Below are positions 45,216-54,572 of a stretch of DNA of 64,000 nucleotides, piece after piece; the stretch's first letter is position 1; every line of letters begins with the position of its first letter. This DNA comes from Pseudomonas saudimassiliensis. Lineage in GTDB: Bacteria > Pseudomonadota > Gammaproteobacteria > Pseudomonadales > Pseudomonadaceae. The position numbers and the translations under genes are program-made. Under the pieces are notes generated by a model. The model worked only from the letters and a program-made list of their open reading frames with translations, was not told the DNA's origin and searched no databases. The stretch covers positions 1,681,953 through 1,745,952 of the forward strand of contig NZ_LK391969.1 of assembly GCF_000939975.1 (NCBI RefSeq), in the 5' to 3' direction.

Positions 45216-46127
45216 TCAGTCCTTCGGGTAATCCGCGTAGGAGTGCTTGAGCGTGGCATGGTTGAGCAGCATCTCCGCCTTCAGCTGAGTGCCATCGGCA
45301 GAATAGATGCGCGACCGCACCCAGTACGACTCGGTGCGTTTGCTCTCCGACAGCGCCACCACTTCCCGGCGAATCAGATACTCCTCCCCAACGAACAGCG
45401 GCCCGTCGACCATGCGGATTTCCTGGTCGGCGAACAGGCCGATCACCGGCTGTTTCACCGGAAAGGCCGCCTGCTTGCTGCTGTATTCCGCCAGCACGCT
45501 GACCATCTCCAAAGGGATGATCGGCCGCCCCCAGGGTGAGGCTTCCGCCTGCGAATACCAGGGCGAGTTTTCGGTAATGCCCGCCAGCTTCTGGCTCAGC
45601 GAGAACGGATACAGGTCGCCCATGTGCTGGTCGGCATCCATGCGCACCGGCTCGTCTTCTGCCCCGGTCATGCCCACGTGCAGATCCGCCAGGATTACCA
45701 GCCGCTCCGGCGGACGCAATTTGGCCATGCGCTCATCCAGCAGCGTCGGACCATCGCCCGGCCCCAGGCTGGCGCTAGCTTCCAGCACCGGTGTGCCATC
45801 GGCCTTCTCGGCCCAGCAGCGTACGCGGGTGGCCCCCGGCGCCGGTCGCTCGACAAAGGCGCGCACCTGCTCACCTTCCACCACCATGTTCTGGAAGTGC
45901 GCCGAGAAGCAGCCGCGCTCGAACCAATCCTGGCCCCAGATTTCCGCCAGCAGCGGCACGAACTGGCTGAAGTGCGTCGGCCCTTCAATGGGGCCGGCGC
46001 GGAAGCCCAGCTTTTCCGCCATGTCGTCATCATGGATGGAGGTATGGCCGCTGTATTGCTGGTCGGCCAACATCTGCTTCGGCTCGCGCAGCGGGCCGCA
46101 CAGGTAAAGAGGCGTATCAAAAGTCAT
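45216..46127 (-). CDS. hot-dog fold (MaoC/thioesterase-like) protein
   Basis: A 303-residue protein with two hot-dog-like halves. The first contains YSGHTSIHDDDMAEKLGFRAGPIEGPTHFSQF, resembling the MaoC hydratase pattern, and the second FADQEIRMVDGPLFVGEEYLIRREVVAL. Catalytic residues of a true MaoC hydratase cannot be assigned with confidence. It starts 11 bases after the nitronate monooxygenase-like gene on the same strand, so both probably act on one CoA-linked or nitro/enoyl substrate. The reaction is unknown. Confidence 0.65.
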   Translation of the reverse strand: MTFDTPLYLCGPLREPKQMLADQQYSGHTSIHDDDMAEKLGFRAGPIEGPTHFSQFVPLLAEIWGQDWFERGCFSAHFQNMVVEGEQVRAFVERPAPGATRVRCWAEKADGTPVLEASASLGPGDGPTLLDERMAKLRPPERLVILADLHVGMTGAEDEPVRMDADQHMGDLYPFSLSQKLAGITENSPWYSQAEASPWGRPIIPLEMVSVLAEYSSKQAAFPVKQPVIGLFADQEIRMVDGPLFVGEEYLIRREVVALSESKRTESYWVRSRIYSADGTQLKAEMLLNHATLKHSYADYPKD

Positions 46128-46138
46128 GTGTCGTCTCC

Positions 46139-47116
46139 TCAACCGTTGAGCATGGCGCTGAGGCGCTCACGAATAATGCCTTCGGCCTCGGCCATGATGC
46201 GGTCGATCAGTTGCTGCACCGTCGGCACGTCGTGAATCAGCCCCGCTACCATGCCGCAGGACCAGGCGCCGGCGTCCATCTCACCTGTCTTCATGATACG
46301 CGGGTAGACGCCGGCCACTTCGTCGACAATATCCTCGAACTTGAGCGCGGCGCCCAGGCGCTGCTCCTTCTCCAGCAGGCGCTCCACCGCCGCGTTGTTC
46401 ATTACCCGTTCGGTATTGCGCAGCGGGCGCATCACCAGCCGGGTATCCAGCTCGCTGGCCGCCACAATCGCCTGCTTCACATTCTCGTGCACCGGCGCTT
46501 CCTGGGTGGCGATAAACCGCGTGCCCATGTTCATGCCCTCGGCGCCCAATGCCAGCGCAGCGGCCAGCGAACGACCATCGGCCATGCCACCGGAGGCGAC
46601 AAAGGGAATCTTCAGCTCTTCCGCCGCGCGCGGCAGCAGGATGAAGTTGGGCACATCGTCCTCACCGGGGTGACCGCCACACTCGAAGCCATCCACGCTC
46701 ACCGCGTCGCAACCAATGGCCTCGGCCTTGAGCGCATGGCGCACCGCCGTGCACTTGTGGATCACCTTGATGCCGTTTTCCTTGAGGATCGGCAGCCACT
46801 TCTGCGGGTTGTTGCCGGCCGTTTCCACCACCTTCACACCGCCTTCGATAATGGCCTTGATGTAACCGGGATAGTCCGGCTGCTTAACCGACGGCAGGAA
46901 GGTCAGGTTCACGCCAAACTGCTTGTCGGTCATCTCGCGGCAGCGGCGAATCTCGTTGGCCAATGCCTCAGGGGACGGCTGCGTCAGCGCCGTGATCATG
47001 CCCAATCCACCAGCATTGGCCACCGCCGCTGCCAGCTCCGCGTAGCCAACGTGGTGCATGCCGCCCTGGATGATGGGATGCTCGATACCGAAGAGTTCTG
47101 TGATTCTGGTTTTCAT
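46139..47116 (-). CDS. nitronate monooxygenase family flavoprotein
   Basis: A 325-residue TIM-barrel FMN enzyme of the nitronate monooxygenase/2-nitropropane dioxygenase family. Typical segments are GIEHPIIQGGMHHVGYAELAAAVANAG, KVIHKCTAVRHALKAEAIGCDAV, GFECGGHPGEDDV and VASGGMADGRSLAAALALGAEGMNMGTRFIAT. The family also contains enoyl-ACP reductase (FabK)-like enzymes and oxidases of alkyl nitronates, so the substrate is open. It heads a two-gene operon with the hot-dog protein. Confidence 0.88.
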   Translation of the reverse strand: MKTRITELFGIEHPIIQGGMHHVGYAELAAAVANAGGLGMITALTQPSPEALANEIRRCREMTDKQFGVNLTFLPSVKQPDYPGYIKAIIEGGVKVVETAGNNPQKWLPILKENGIKVIHKCTAVRHALKAEAIGCDAVSVDGFECGGHPGEDDVPNFILLPRAAEELKIPFVASGGMADGRSLAAALALGAEGMNMGTRFIATQEAPVHENVKQAIVAASELDTRLVMRPLRNTERVMNNAAVERLLEKEQRLGAALKFEDIVDEVAGVYPRIMKTGEMDAGAWSCGMVAGLIHDVPTVQQLIDRIMAEAEGIIRERLSAMLNG

Positions 47117-47280
47117 GCGTACCTACCGAGTCGAGTTGCAGCACGCCGCGCGTGCCGGTGGCAAATGTCGACTGAGTGTAGGCGGCCCGTGCGGGCAAAC
47201 ACCAGATTGGTTGGGTATTCAGGAGGTTTATGGGTGGGGCAGTACCGGGCACCCAAGGGGTGGCCCGGCTTGGTCCGGCA

Positions 47281-47415
47281 TTATCTATCCGAAGCCGAGT
47301 CTTCCAGGGCTTCGCCGCCTCTCTGGATATCTCTACCGGCGCCTTCCATGGTGTTACAACCGGCCATAAACAGAACCATCATTCCGAGCAATACTGATTT
47401 CAGTGTCAGACTCAT
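47281..47415 (-). CDS. entericidin-type small lipoprotein
   Basis: A 44-residue lipoprotein found by hand translation. The signal peptide MSLTLKSVLLGMMVLFMAGC ends in a lipobox with cysteine 20, followed by the short tail NTMEGAGRDIQRGGEALEDS, the EcnA/EcnB pattern. Entericidins are small membrane lipoproteins linked to stress-induced lysis or envelope effects. TGGAG lies upstream of the ATG. It stands alone, without a clear paired antidote gene. Confidence 0.88.
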   Translation of the reverse strand: MSLTLKSVLLGMMVLFMAGCNTMEGAGRDIQRGGEALEDSASDR

Positions 47416-47690
47416 AATTGACTCCAGCATTCTTATTGAGCACCAATCACGCGCCACGGGCAGCGTGGGTCAGGCTGAATGGAGCGCAGCCACAACTATG
47501 ACAGCGAAGGGGCTGGGCTGGTTCATATGAGGTGCGCTAGGTTATGCCCAATGCTGCTTCTACCGCAGCCACCATTTGAGGTAGTATCCCAAGTGTTCCT
47601 GTGTGATTAGAACCATGGCTTGCGCTGATTATTCGCGCTGGGGCGGGATTGAGCTGCTGGATCATATAAATACACAACAGGCGATCGTAG

Positions 47691-49388
47691 ATGGACCTAC
47701 ACCGGCACCTATCGCTGTTCCTGCTACTCCAGTTGGCGGCTGTGCTGGCATGGGCGGAGCCTCGGATTTCAATTGACCAGCCGCAGATCAGCCTCACCGA
47801 TTTCAGAATGGGCTACCACGTCGACCCTTCTCAGGAATTGACCTTTGAAGAAGTCAGGACGCTGCCATTCGCCGAAATTCGCAACAAGGTCAGCCTGGGT
47901 ACCGATGCGCGGGTCACCTGGTTCAAGCTGATTCTGGACAATACCTCAGATAGCGACCAACGGCTTTTTGTCCACCTGCCGTATGCCTATCACCTGAAGT
48001 CGGTTGCCATATATCAGGAACTCAACGGCGAGCTGGCGCACAGCGACGTGCTTGATATGGACCGGATCGCCGACACCAACATGATGTTTCGCGGCACTGC
48101 GGTCTACCCGCTTACCCTGCCGGCAGGCCAATCCACCACCCTTTACCTGCGCAGCGCTTCCTATTCACACCAATGGCTGGCCATCGAGGTGCTGGATGCG
48201 TACGCCTCACGCCACACCCTGGTAGGCATCAATACCGACATAGCACTGATGGTCGGTATGCTGTTGGCACTGGTGTTATATAACGGCCTGTTGTACTTCG
48301 CTACCAGTAGAAAGGAGAACATTTTCTACTCGCTGTATCTGGTCTCGGGCCTGGTATGGATCGCCCTTTCATATGGACTGATCGCGAGTGTATTCGATAT
48401 ATATGGCGCCGCCATCTTCAAGCTGAACCTGTCGCTGTTCACCATGCCGATATTCCTGCTGCTGTTCATGATGGCTATCTTTGAAACCAAACTGTCCTAT
48501 CCCACCGAGCACCGTTTTCTGCAAGGACTCATCGCGCTCCTGGGCGGTACGCTGATCTGGGGCGTTTTTGATATTTCTGCTGCGTTGAAACCCGCCAGCA
48601 GCCTGGCGGCATTGATGATGGTAGTGACATTAACAGTCGGTATATCGCTTTACCGCAAAGGCCACCCGCTGGCGAAATACTTCCTGCTCGGCCACAGCGC
48701 ATTTGTGGTTTTCAACGGTATCGCCGTGCTCGCCTACAAAGGCCTGATCCCGCTCAGCTATGTGAGCGGTCATGGAGTGGGCATTGGCATTATGCTCGAG
48801 GCGCTGACGCTGGCATTCGTCATTTCTCATCGCATCAAATTGCTGGAGGATATTCGCGCCTCTCAGGAAGAACTGAAAAGACAGGCTTCCACAGACCCGT
48901 TGACCAGACTCTACAACCGTCGATTCTTCTTTCCGGAAGCCAACTACCTGTTGGAACAAGCGAAGGCGGCGGATATCCCGCTGTCGATCCTGATATTGGA
49001 TATAGATCATTTCAAGCGCGTAAACGATCTTCACGGCCATGCCTGCGGTGACCAGGTCCTCGTCAAGCTGGCAGACATATTGAAAGAACAGAGCCGCGGG
49101 TCAGATCTCATTGCCCGGCTCGGGGGCGAAGAGTTTGTGATTCTACTGCCAGACACCAATCTGCTGGAGGCCAGCCAGTATGCGGAGCGCATACGCGGTG
49201 CAGCGCGGGCGCTGGACATAACCGGCAGCCTAAACAAGGTACAGGTTGCCATCAGTGTCGGTGTCGCCGAACTCGACACTGAACAGGAGAGCATCGAGTC
49301 TGCTCTCGCCCGCGCTGACAAGGCCCTGTACCAAGCCAAGAACAACGGACGCAATCAGGTTTACCGTGCGGATGCCGCCGTACGGTAA
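47691..49388 (+). CDS. 7TM-DISM diguanylate cyclase
   Basis: A 565-residue c-di-GMP synthase. A signal peptide (residues 1-22) precedes a periplasmic DISMED2 sensor (about 25-170, FRMGYHVDPSQELTFEEV, ARVTWFKLILDNTSDSDQRLFVHLPY), seven membrane helices (about 180-375), a short coiled coil and a GGDEF domain (about 400-560). The active site is GGEEF (about 478-482). An RGSD inhibitory I-site lies five residues before it, so activity and product inhibition should both be present. The sensor fold suggests control by a carbohydrate-like or periplasmic ligand. The stop codon lies inside a terminator stem. Confidence 0.93.
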   Translation: MDLHRHLSLFLLLQLAAVLAWAEPRISIDQPQISLTDFRMGYHVDPSQELTFEEVRTLPFAEIRNKVSLGTDARVTWFKLILDNTSDSDQRLFVHLPYAYHLKSVAIYQELNGELAHSDVLDMDRIADTNMMFRGTAVYPLTLPAGQSTTLYLRSASYSHQWLAIEVLDAYASRHTLVGINTDIALMVGMLLALVLYNGLLYFATSRKENIFYSLYLVSGLVWIALSYGLIASVFDIYGAAIFKLNLSLFTMPIFLLLFMMAIFETKLSYPTEHRFLQGLIALLGGTLIWGVFDISAALKPASSLAALMMVVTLTVGISLYRKGHPLAKYFLLGHSAFVVFNGIAVLAYKGLIPLSYVSGHGVGIGIMLEALTLAFVISHRIKLLEDIRASQEELKRQASTDPLTRLYNRRFFFPEANYLLEQAKAADIPLSILILDIDHFKRVNDLHGHACGDQVLVKLADILKEQSRGSDLIARLGGEEFVILLPDTNLLEASQYAERIRGAARALDITGSLNKVQVAISVGVAELDTEQESIESALARADKALYQAKNNGRNQVYRADAAVR

Positions 49389-49400
49389 ACCTGATTTTCC
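49353..49400 (+). terminator. terminator overlapping the cyclase stop codon
   Basis: A 14-bp perfect inverted repeat (49353-49366 with 49383-49396), with a smaller GCGG/CCGC stem in its loop, ends in ATTTTCC. The TAA stop (49386-49388) is inside the right arm, so the hairpin includes the last codons. Confidence 0.8.
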
Positions 49401-49554
49401 GGCTTTCGTCTTTTCCTGCCATCCGCCCCATTTCTCACCGTGTTAGCCATCCCATCACCTGGTTTATGGTTGCGGAGCTCCGCGCCCCAATCGGCCACCA
49501 TAGTGGAAAGCTGCTACCCTGAGCCGCTGCGAAGTGCCAGACAAAGAGAGACCG

Positions 49555-50784
49555 ATGTCCCAGAATACCCAGCGCCCCAACATGGCCATCACCGTGCTGT
49601 GCGGCACCCTCACCTCCCTGGTCGTGATCGGCTTCGCCCGGCTGGCCTACGGCATCATCCTCCCCGCCATGCGCGCCGACCTCGGCCTGACCTACCAGCA
49701 AGCCGGGATTCTCAGCACCGTGACCGCCCTGTGCTACGTCTGCTTCGTCCTTGCCGGTGGCCTGGCGGCAGCACGCTGGGGCGCGAAAGCCTCTGTCATG
49801 TTCGGCATGCTTACCGTGGCCGCCGGGTTTACCGGCCTGACTATCGCCTCTCACTACTGGCTGGTGCTGGGCCTGATGGGCCTGCTGGGCTTCGGTACCG
49901 CCTTTGCGTTTGCGCCGATGGTCTCGCTGCTGGCGACCTGGTTTCCGGAACAGCGCGGGCTGGTCATCGGTTACATGACCAGCGGCGTCGGTGTCGGCAT
50001 CCTTACCACCGGCATACTGGTGCCCTACCTGTTCGATGTGTTTGGCGACCAGGGTTGGCGGGTCAGCTGGGGCGTATTCGCCGGCGCCGCCCTGAGCGTC
50101 GCGCTCATGATCGGGCTATTCGTACGTAATCCACCCAAATCCCTGACCAGCACCGCCGCCGACATGTCGCCGGGTGAAAAATGGCGCATCTACCGCAACC
50201 CGCGCGTGCTGATTGTTGCCACCACCTACGGCATCATCGGCCTGGGCTACATTGTCCAGACCGTATTCATGGTCAGCTTCATGGTCGAAAGCGGCCACAA
50301 CGAAGCCATGGCCGGCCGCTTCATGGCCATGATGGGCCTGTTGTCCATTGCCGGCGGCCCGCTATGGGGCTGGCTGTCCGACCACTGGGGCCGCGGCAAC
50401 GCCCTGGCCGCATGCATCTTCCTGGTTCTGGTAGCCGTAGCCCTGCCGATCAGCGGCCAGACCCTGCCCCACTTCTTCTTCCATTTCCTGATCATGGGCG
50501 CCTCGGTCAACGGCCTGTTCGCCCTCATCCAGACCAGCGCAACGGACCAGGTAGCACCCCGCTACATCCCCATCGCCTTCAGCTTCGCAACATTGTTCTT
50601 TGCGGTGGGGCAGTTTATGGGCCCGGCTGTCGCCGGCTGGCTGATCGAGACGACGGGTGGGTTTCGGGCGGCGTTCAGCTTTACCTTTGCGGTGCTGTCG
50701 GTAGGGTTTGGGCTGACGTTGTTGATTCGGCGGTTTCCCGGGGAATGGGCCGTGGGGGAGCCGAACATGGAGGCAAAGCAGTAG
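49555..50784 (+). CDS. MFS transporter
   Basis: A 409-residue major-facilitator permease with about 12 helices. It starts near TVLCGTLTSLVVIGFARLAYGIILPAMRADLGLTY, has a loop LAAARWGAKASVMFG and a C-terminal half with GPLWGWLSDHWGRGNALAA, a GxxSDRxGR-like motif. The family pattern (YbfB-like/uncharacterised MFS) does not fix a substrate. I prefer the ATG at 49555, although the GTG at 49534 is also possible and neither has a strong ribosome site. It is convergent with the AraC gene. Confidence 0.88.
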   Translation: MSQNTQRPNMAITVLCGTLTSLVVIGFARLAYGIILPAMRADLGLTYQQAGILSTVTALCYVCFVLAGGLAAARWGAKASVMFGMLTVAAGFTGLTIASHYWLVLGLMGLLGFGTAFAFAPMVSLLATWFPEQRGLVIGYMTSGVGVGILTTGILVPYLFDVFGDQGWRVSWGVFAGAALSVALMIGLFVRNPPKSLTSTAADMSPGEKWRIYRNPRVLIVATTYGIIGLGYIVQTVFMVSFMVESGHNEAMAGRFMAMMGLLSIAGGPLWGWLSDHWGRGNALAACIFLVLVAVALPISGQTLPHFFFHFLIMGASVNGLFALIQTSATDQVAPRYIPIAFSFATLFFAVGQFMGPAVAGWLIETTGGFRAAFSFTFAVLSVGFGLTLLIRRFPGEWAVGEPNMEAKQ

Positions 50785-50844
50785 GCTGAATCCAGTGCCT
50801 CACATGCGCACGGGAGCCCTGATTGACGGTTTCGCTGCGGCTAT

Positions 50845-51912
50845 CTACGCCGTTTCCTGCCCATGGTCGATGGCCCCGCGATGGCGCTCGCGCCAGTGTC
50901 TCGGTGATTCGCCGAACCAGCGATTGAATGCGTGAGTGAAGCTTGATACCTCGGTATACCGCAGCAGTTCGGACAGCCTGGAAATGGTCATTCTGGACTC
51001 TGCCAGGTAATAGCACGCCAGCTCTCGCCTGACCGATTCGAAAAGCGTAGTGAATGTGTAGCCTTCGTCCTTGAGCTGGCGCGTCAATGTCCATACGGGT
51101 AAGCCGAGGCGGTCGGCGATATGATCAATACGCGGCGTCTCGGTATGGATGGTGTCGATGATTTCCGACCGGGCACGCTCGGCGACGGTCAAGCGTACTG
51201 AGCTGGATAGTTTCAGCACGCTGAAGCTTTGCTTGGCGATCAGCAGCAGTTGTGGATCGGCCCCAGGCATGGCGCGCGACAGATCCGCAGCGTTGAAGAT
51301 GAGAGCATTGGTCTCCTGCTCAAAGCGTATGTCCGCATGAAAGGCCTTCTGATGATCCTGCCAGCAATCCGGGCGGCTGTGATTGAAGTGGACCTCCAGC
51401 GGTGACCACCGATCTCCCAGCGCACGCCACATAACGTTGAGAATGTTCCCCATAGTCAGTTCGGCATCATGCCGACGACTGGCAATGCTGCCGTCGAGTA
51501 GCCCATATTCCAGTCGGACCTTTCCCTGAGCGTGGCTCAGCTTGAGCATGCTGCGACTCTGGAAATCGGGAAAGTATCGGCTCATGTTCACCAACGCTTC
51601 GCCAAGCGTGGCGGACGAGAGACCGACATAGCCCCACAGCCCCAGGAATTCGGGGCGATACTGATTCCCCAGCCACAATCCAAAGTTGTCGTTCCCCGTA
51701 AGCTGCGCCGCCGTGTCGATGGCCTTGAGAAACGCACGCAGGGATATTGGCTGATGGGGCTCATTCAGAACATCTGGATTGATCGCTGAGCGCTCGAAAA
51801 TATCTTCCGCCTCTGAACCCTGCTCGCGCACATAGGCCGCAAACCCGGAAATAACGGCTCCCATCACGGTTGTGGGTTGGGACGTATCCCCCACGACGCT
51901 GTACTGGTGCAC
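50845..51912 (-). CDS. AraC-family regulator with arabinose-binding-like N-domain
   Basis: A 355-residue regulator of the OruR/ArgR-like group. The N-terminal half (GAVISGFAAYVREQGSEAEDIF, NFGLWLGNQYRPEFLGLWGYVGLSSATLGEAL) is the effector domain, and the C-terminal ~100 residues hold two helix-turn-helix motifs (IDHIADRLGLPVWTLTRQLKDEGYTF and ISRLSELLRYTEVSSFTHAFNRWFGESPRHWRE). I chose the GTG at 51912 because AGGGAGAGG lies just before it. A TTG at 51954 lacks such a site. It is divergent from the permease-dioxygenase operon and likely controls it. Confidence 0.9.
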   Translation of the reverse strand: MHQYSVVGDTSQPTTVMGAVISGFAAYVREQGSEAEDIFERSAINPDVLNEPHQPISLRAFLKAIDTAAQLTGNDNFGLWLGNQYRPEFLGLWGYVGLSSATLGEALVNMSRYFPDFQSRSMLKLSHAQGKVRLEYGLLDGSIASRRHDAELTMGNILNVMWRALGDRWSPLEVHFNHSRPDCWQDHQKAFHADIRFEQETNALIFNAADLSRAMPGADPQLLLIAKQSFSVLKLSSSVRLTVAERARSEIIDTIHTETPRIDHIADRLGLPVWTLTRQLKDEGYTFTTLFESVRRELACYYLAESRMTISRLSELLRYTEVSSFTHAFNRWFGESPRHWRERHRGAIDHGQETA

Positions 51913-52048
51913 TTGACCTCTCCCTGCAATGACCTGTCTGAACTGTTCCTGCAAATCCTGTACCGAAATCTTTGGCAGAAATTAGGCGTGCCCAGCCCGG
52001 TAATCGCGGCGGTGCGCACCAGATACGTGCTCCGCGCGCCATTTTGGT

Positions 52049-52067
52049 TCAGCCAGGTGCTGGCTGA
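52049..52067. promoter_or_regulatory. palindrome in the AraC/permease control region
   Basis: TCAGCCAG-GTG-CTGGCTGA is a perfect 8-bp inverted repeat in the 287-base gap between the AraC gene and the divergent operon. Further CTGGC half-sites occur at 52121 and 52135. It is a candidate operator; no protein is assigned from sequence alone. Confidence 0.4.
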
Positions 52068-52199
52068 TAACAAAGAGTAGTCATCCCGAAACAAGTTTTA
52101 ACCCTTTGCATTTTTCAATACTGGCTCCCACGTCCTGGCAGAACCACCGTCTGTCCGTGAACGCAAAAATCAGATAGCCAACGATTGAAGGAGGCCTCC

Positions 52200-53624
52200 A
52201 TGGAGGATGGGAAGAAAAAACTGAAGGGGTCACTCGGTGTGGCTCCGATTGTGATGATGGTGGTCGCCACAGCCGCGCCACTCACCGTCATGGTCGCCAA
52301 TACGCCCCTGATGGTCAGTATGGGCAACGGCATTTCCGCGCCGGTTAATGCGCTCATCGCTACCGTGATCATGCTGCTCTTCACCGTGGGTTTTGTGGCG
52401 ATGTCCAAATACATCACTAATGCCGGTGCGTTTTACGCCTTTATTCAGAAAGGCCTGGGGCGCTCCATCGGGCTTGGGTCGGCAACGCTGGCGGTCGTGT
52501 CGTACTCGATGATTCTGGTGGCCCTGCATGCCTTTATCGGTTACGCCACTGCGGATGCGCTGAACGGGCTACTCAGTATCAACGTGCCATGGTGGATATA
52601 TTCCTTTGGTGCGGTGGCGCTGATCGCCTTTCTCGGGTACCGCGATATCGAGCTGAGCTCCAAGTTCCTGGGGATAGCCCTGATACTTGAGATCGCGGTG
52701 GTGATCCTCGTTGATATCGCCATTTTGTGGGACAAAGGTCCGACTGGCCTGGAGATGGCGTCCTTCGAAATGGCCAACATCATCTCGGGCTCACCTGGGC
52801 TCGGCATTTTGTTTGCGATCTTCAGCTTTATCGGCTTTGAATCCACGGTTATCTACCGCGAAGAAGCACGCGACCCCGATCGCACCATCCCCAAGGCCAC
52901 CTATACCGCGGTACTGTCGGTCGGTGCGTTTTATGTGATCTCCATGTGGTGTGCCGTGAGCGCCATCGGCCATGACAACATTGCCGCTTTTGCTGAGGCA
53001 CACGGTGCGGACCTGTATCTGGCTGTCACTGAAAGCTACTTCGGCGTGATCTTCATGGATGTGATGCATGTCCTCTTGATCACCAGTCTGTTTGCCTGCG
53101 CCCTATCGCTGCACAACATCGTGGTGCGCTACAAATACACCCTGGGCCGCTACGGTGTATTGCCCGAGCGCTTTGCCGACGTTCACGATGAGTACGGCTC
53201 ACCGCACGTCTCCTCTGCCATCCTGTCCGCATTCTGCGTAGCGGCCTTCACCGTGCTGATCGCCACCGGTGCTGATCCAGCCACCGAAATCTACGCCTGG
53301 GGCGCCATGGCGGGAACCTTGGGTTACATGGTCATCCTGTCCCTCACCTGCGCTGCAGTAGTGGTGTTCTTCCGCCGCGAGAAAACCCCGGGCCAACTGT
53401 GGACCACGGTCATTGCACCGACTGGCGGCTTGATCGGCATCCTGGGTTGCTTGTGGGTAGCGGTGTCGAACCTGCCTGATCTGATCGGCGGCGACCACGC
53501 CAAGACCGTTTCCATCCTGGTGCTGCTGTTTCTCCTTGCGACCTTCGCTTTCGGGTTCTGCGTTGCTGAGCGCTTCCGTGCGCATCAACCGGTTCGCTTC
53601 GAAGCCCTGCGTCAATTGGCCTGA
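52200..53624 (+). CDS. APC-family amino acid/amine permease
   Basis: A 474-residue permease with about 12 helices. The first helix (GVAPIVMMVVATAAPLTVMVANTPLMVSMGNG) and GAFYAFIQKGLGRSIGLGSATLA match the amino acid-polyamine-organocation superfamily, as does FIGFESTVIYREEARDPDRTIPKATYTAV. Amino acids or amines are the likely substrates. An ideal AAGGAGG site lies just before the ATG at 52200. It heads an operon with a PhyH dioxygenase and a SnoaL-like protein, so the imported compound may be the dioxygenase substrate or its precursor. Confidence 0.92.
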   Translation: MEDGKKKLKGSLGVAPIVMMVVATAAPLTVMVANTPLMVSMGNGISAPVNALIATVIMLLFTVGFVAMSKYITNAGAFYAFIQKGLGRSIGLGSATLAVVSYSMILVALHAFIGYATADALNGLLSINVPWWIYSFGAVALIAFLGYRDIELSSKFLGIALILEIAVVILVDIAILWDKGPTGLEMASFEMANIISGSPGLGILFAIFSFIGFESTVIYREEARDPDRTIPKATYTAVLSVGAFYVISMWCAVSAIGHDNIAAFAEAHGADLYLAVTESYFGVIFMDVMHVLLITSLFACALSLHNIVVRYKYTLGRYGVLPERFADVHDEYGSPHVSSAILSAFCVAAFTVLIATGADPATEIYAWGAMAGTLGYMVILSLTCAAVVVFFRREKTPGQLWTTVIAPTGGLIGILGCLWVAVSNLPDLIGGDHAKTVSILVLLFLLATFAFGFCVAERFRAHQPVRFEALRQLA

Positions 53625-53668
53625 GCCTGGAAAACCTATCTGTTACACGTAATAGAGGAAGTCAGAAC

Positions 53669-54547
53669 ATGTTAAATCGCCTACCGAACACCGCGACCAT
53701 CGATGAAGTCAGCGCCTCTCTCAAAGAGCATGGTTACGTGATTATCGACGAGCTGGTAAGTGCAGACGTGATGGATGAAGTGGCCGCACAGATGGCTCCG
53801 CACATTGAAAGCACCCCCTTCGGTGAAGATAAGTTCATCGGTTTCAAAACCCAACGCACCGGCTCCATGATCCTGCGTTCGGAAAGATCCCGCGACCTGA
53901 TCATGCACCCCTTGATTACCGGGGTTGCCGGCAAGCACCTGAGTCAGGCATCCACCTTTCAGCTGCATCTGACCCAGGTGATCACGGTTCACCCCGGCTC
54001 CCCCGCCCAAGTGTTACACCAGGATCAGCTGGCATGGGACTTTTTCGACTTCCCGGATAGCTACGAAGTGCAGTGCAACACCCTGTGGGCGATGACCGAT
54101 TACACCGCCGAAAACGGCGCAACGCGCATCGTGCCTGATAGCCAATATGCAGGCCGCGGCCAGAAGTTTCCGCCGGAGGCCGGCGTTGCTGCCGAGATGA
54201 AAAAAGGGTCCGTGCTGCTCTACACCGGCAAGATCTATCACGGCGCAGGTGAGAACAAGACAGACCAGGTCAGGCAGGCGATTAACATTACCTACGCCGT
54301 GGGCTGGGTGCGCCAGGAAGAGAATCAGTATCTGTCGACACCCCCGGAGGTGGCCCGCACGTTACCCGATGATCTGCTCAAACTCATGGGCTACCAGTGT
54401 GGCTGCTTTGCCATGGGTTACGTCCGGGACTTTGAAGACCCCCTGGCCTATCTCAAGGGTACAACTGAGCGGCGCTCTGCCGGGTTCAATGCCTTGAGCA
54501 GCACCGCCAATCAAACGTCGGCCGAATACGCTACCGCTTTTGTCTGA
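53669..54547 (+). CDS. phytanoyl-CoA dioxygenase (PhyH) family enzyme
   Basis: A 292-residue Fe(II)/2-oxoglutarate-dependent oxygenase. The iron-binding facial triad is visible: H117 and D119 in VLHQDQLAWDFF and H191 in IYHGAG, with R202 as the likely 2-oxoglutarate ligand. QRTGSMILRSE and LWAMTDYTAENGATRIVPDS are typical PhyH segments. Such enzymes hydroxylate diverse small molecules, including ectoine and halogenated or N-methylated compounds. It follows the permease by 44 bases and precedes the SnoaL-like gene by 25. Confidence 0.9.
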   Translation: MLNRLPNTATIDEVSASLKEHGYVIIDELVSADVMDEVAAQMAPHIESTPFGEDKFIGFKTQRTGSMILRSERSRDLIMHPLITGVAGKHLSQASTFQLHLTQVITVHPGSPAQVLHQDQLAWDFFDFPDSYEVQCNTLWAMTDYTAENGATRIVPDSQYAGRGQKFPPEAGVAAEMKKGSVLLYTGKIYHGAGENKTDQVRQAINITYAVGWVRQEENQYLSTPPEVARTLPDDLLKLMGYQCGCFAMGYVRDFEDPLAYLKGTTERRSAGFNALSSTANQTSAEYATAFV

Positions 54548-54572
54548 ATCAACCGAATCCAGAGGCAACACC

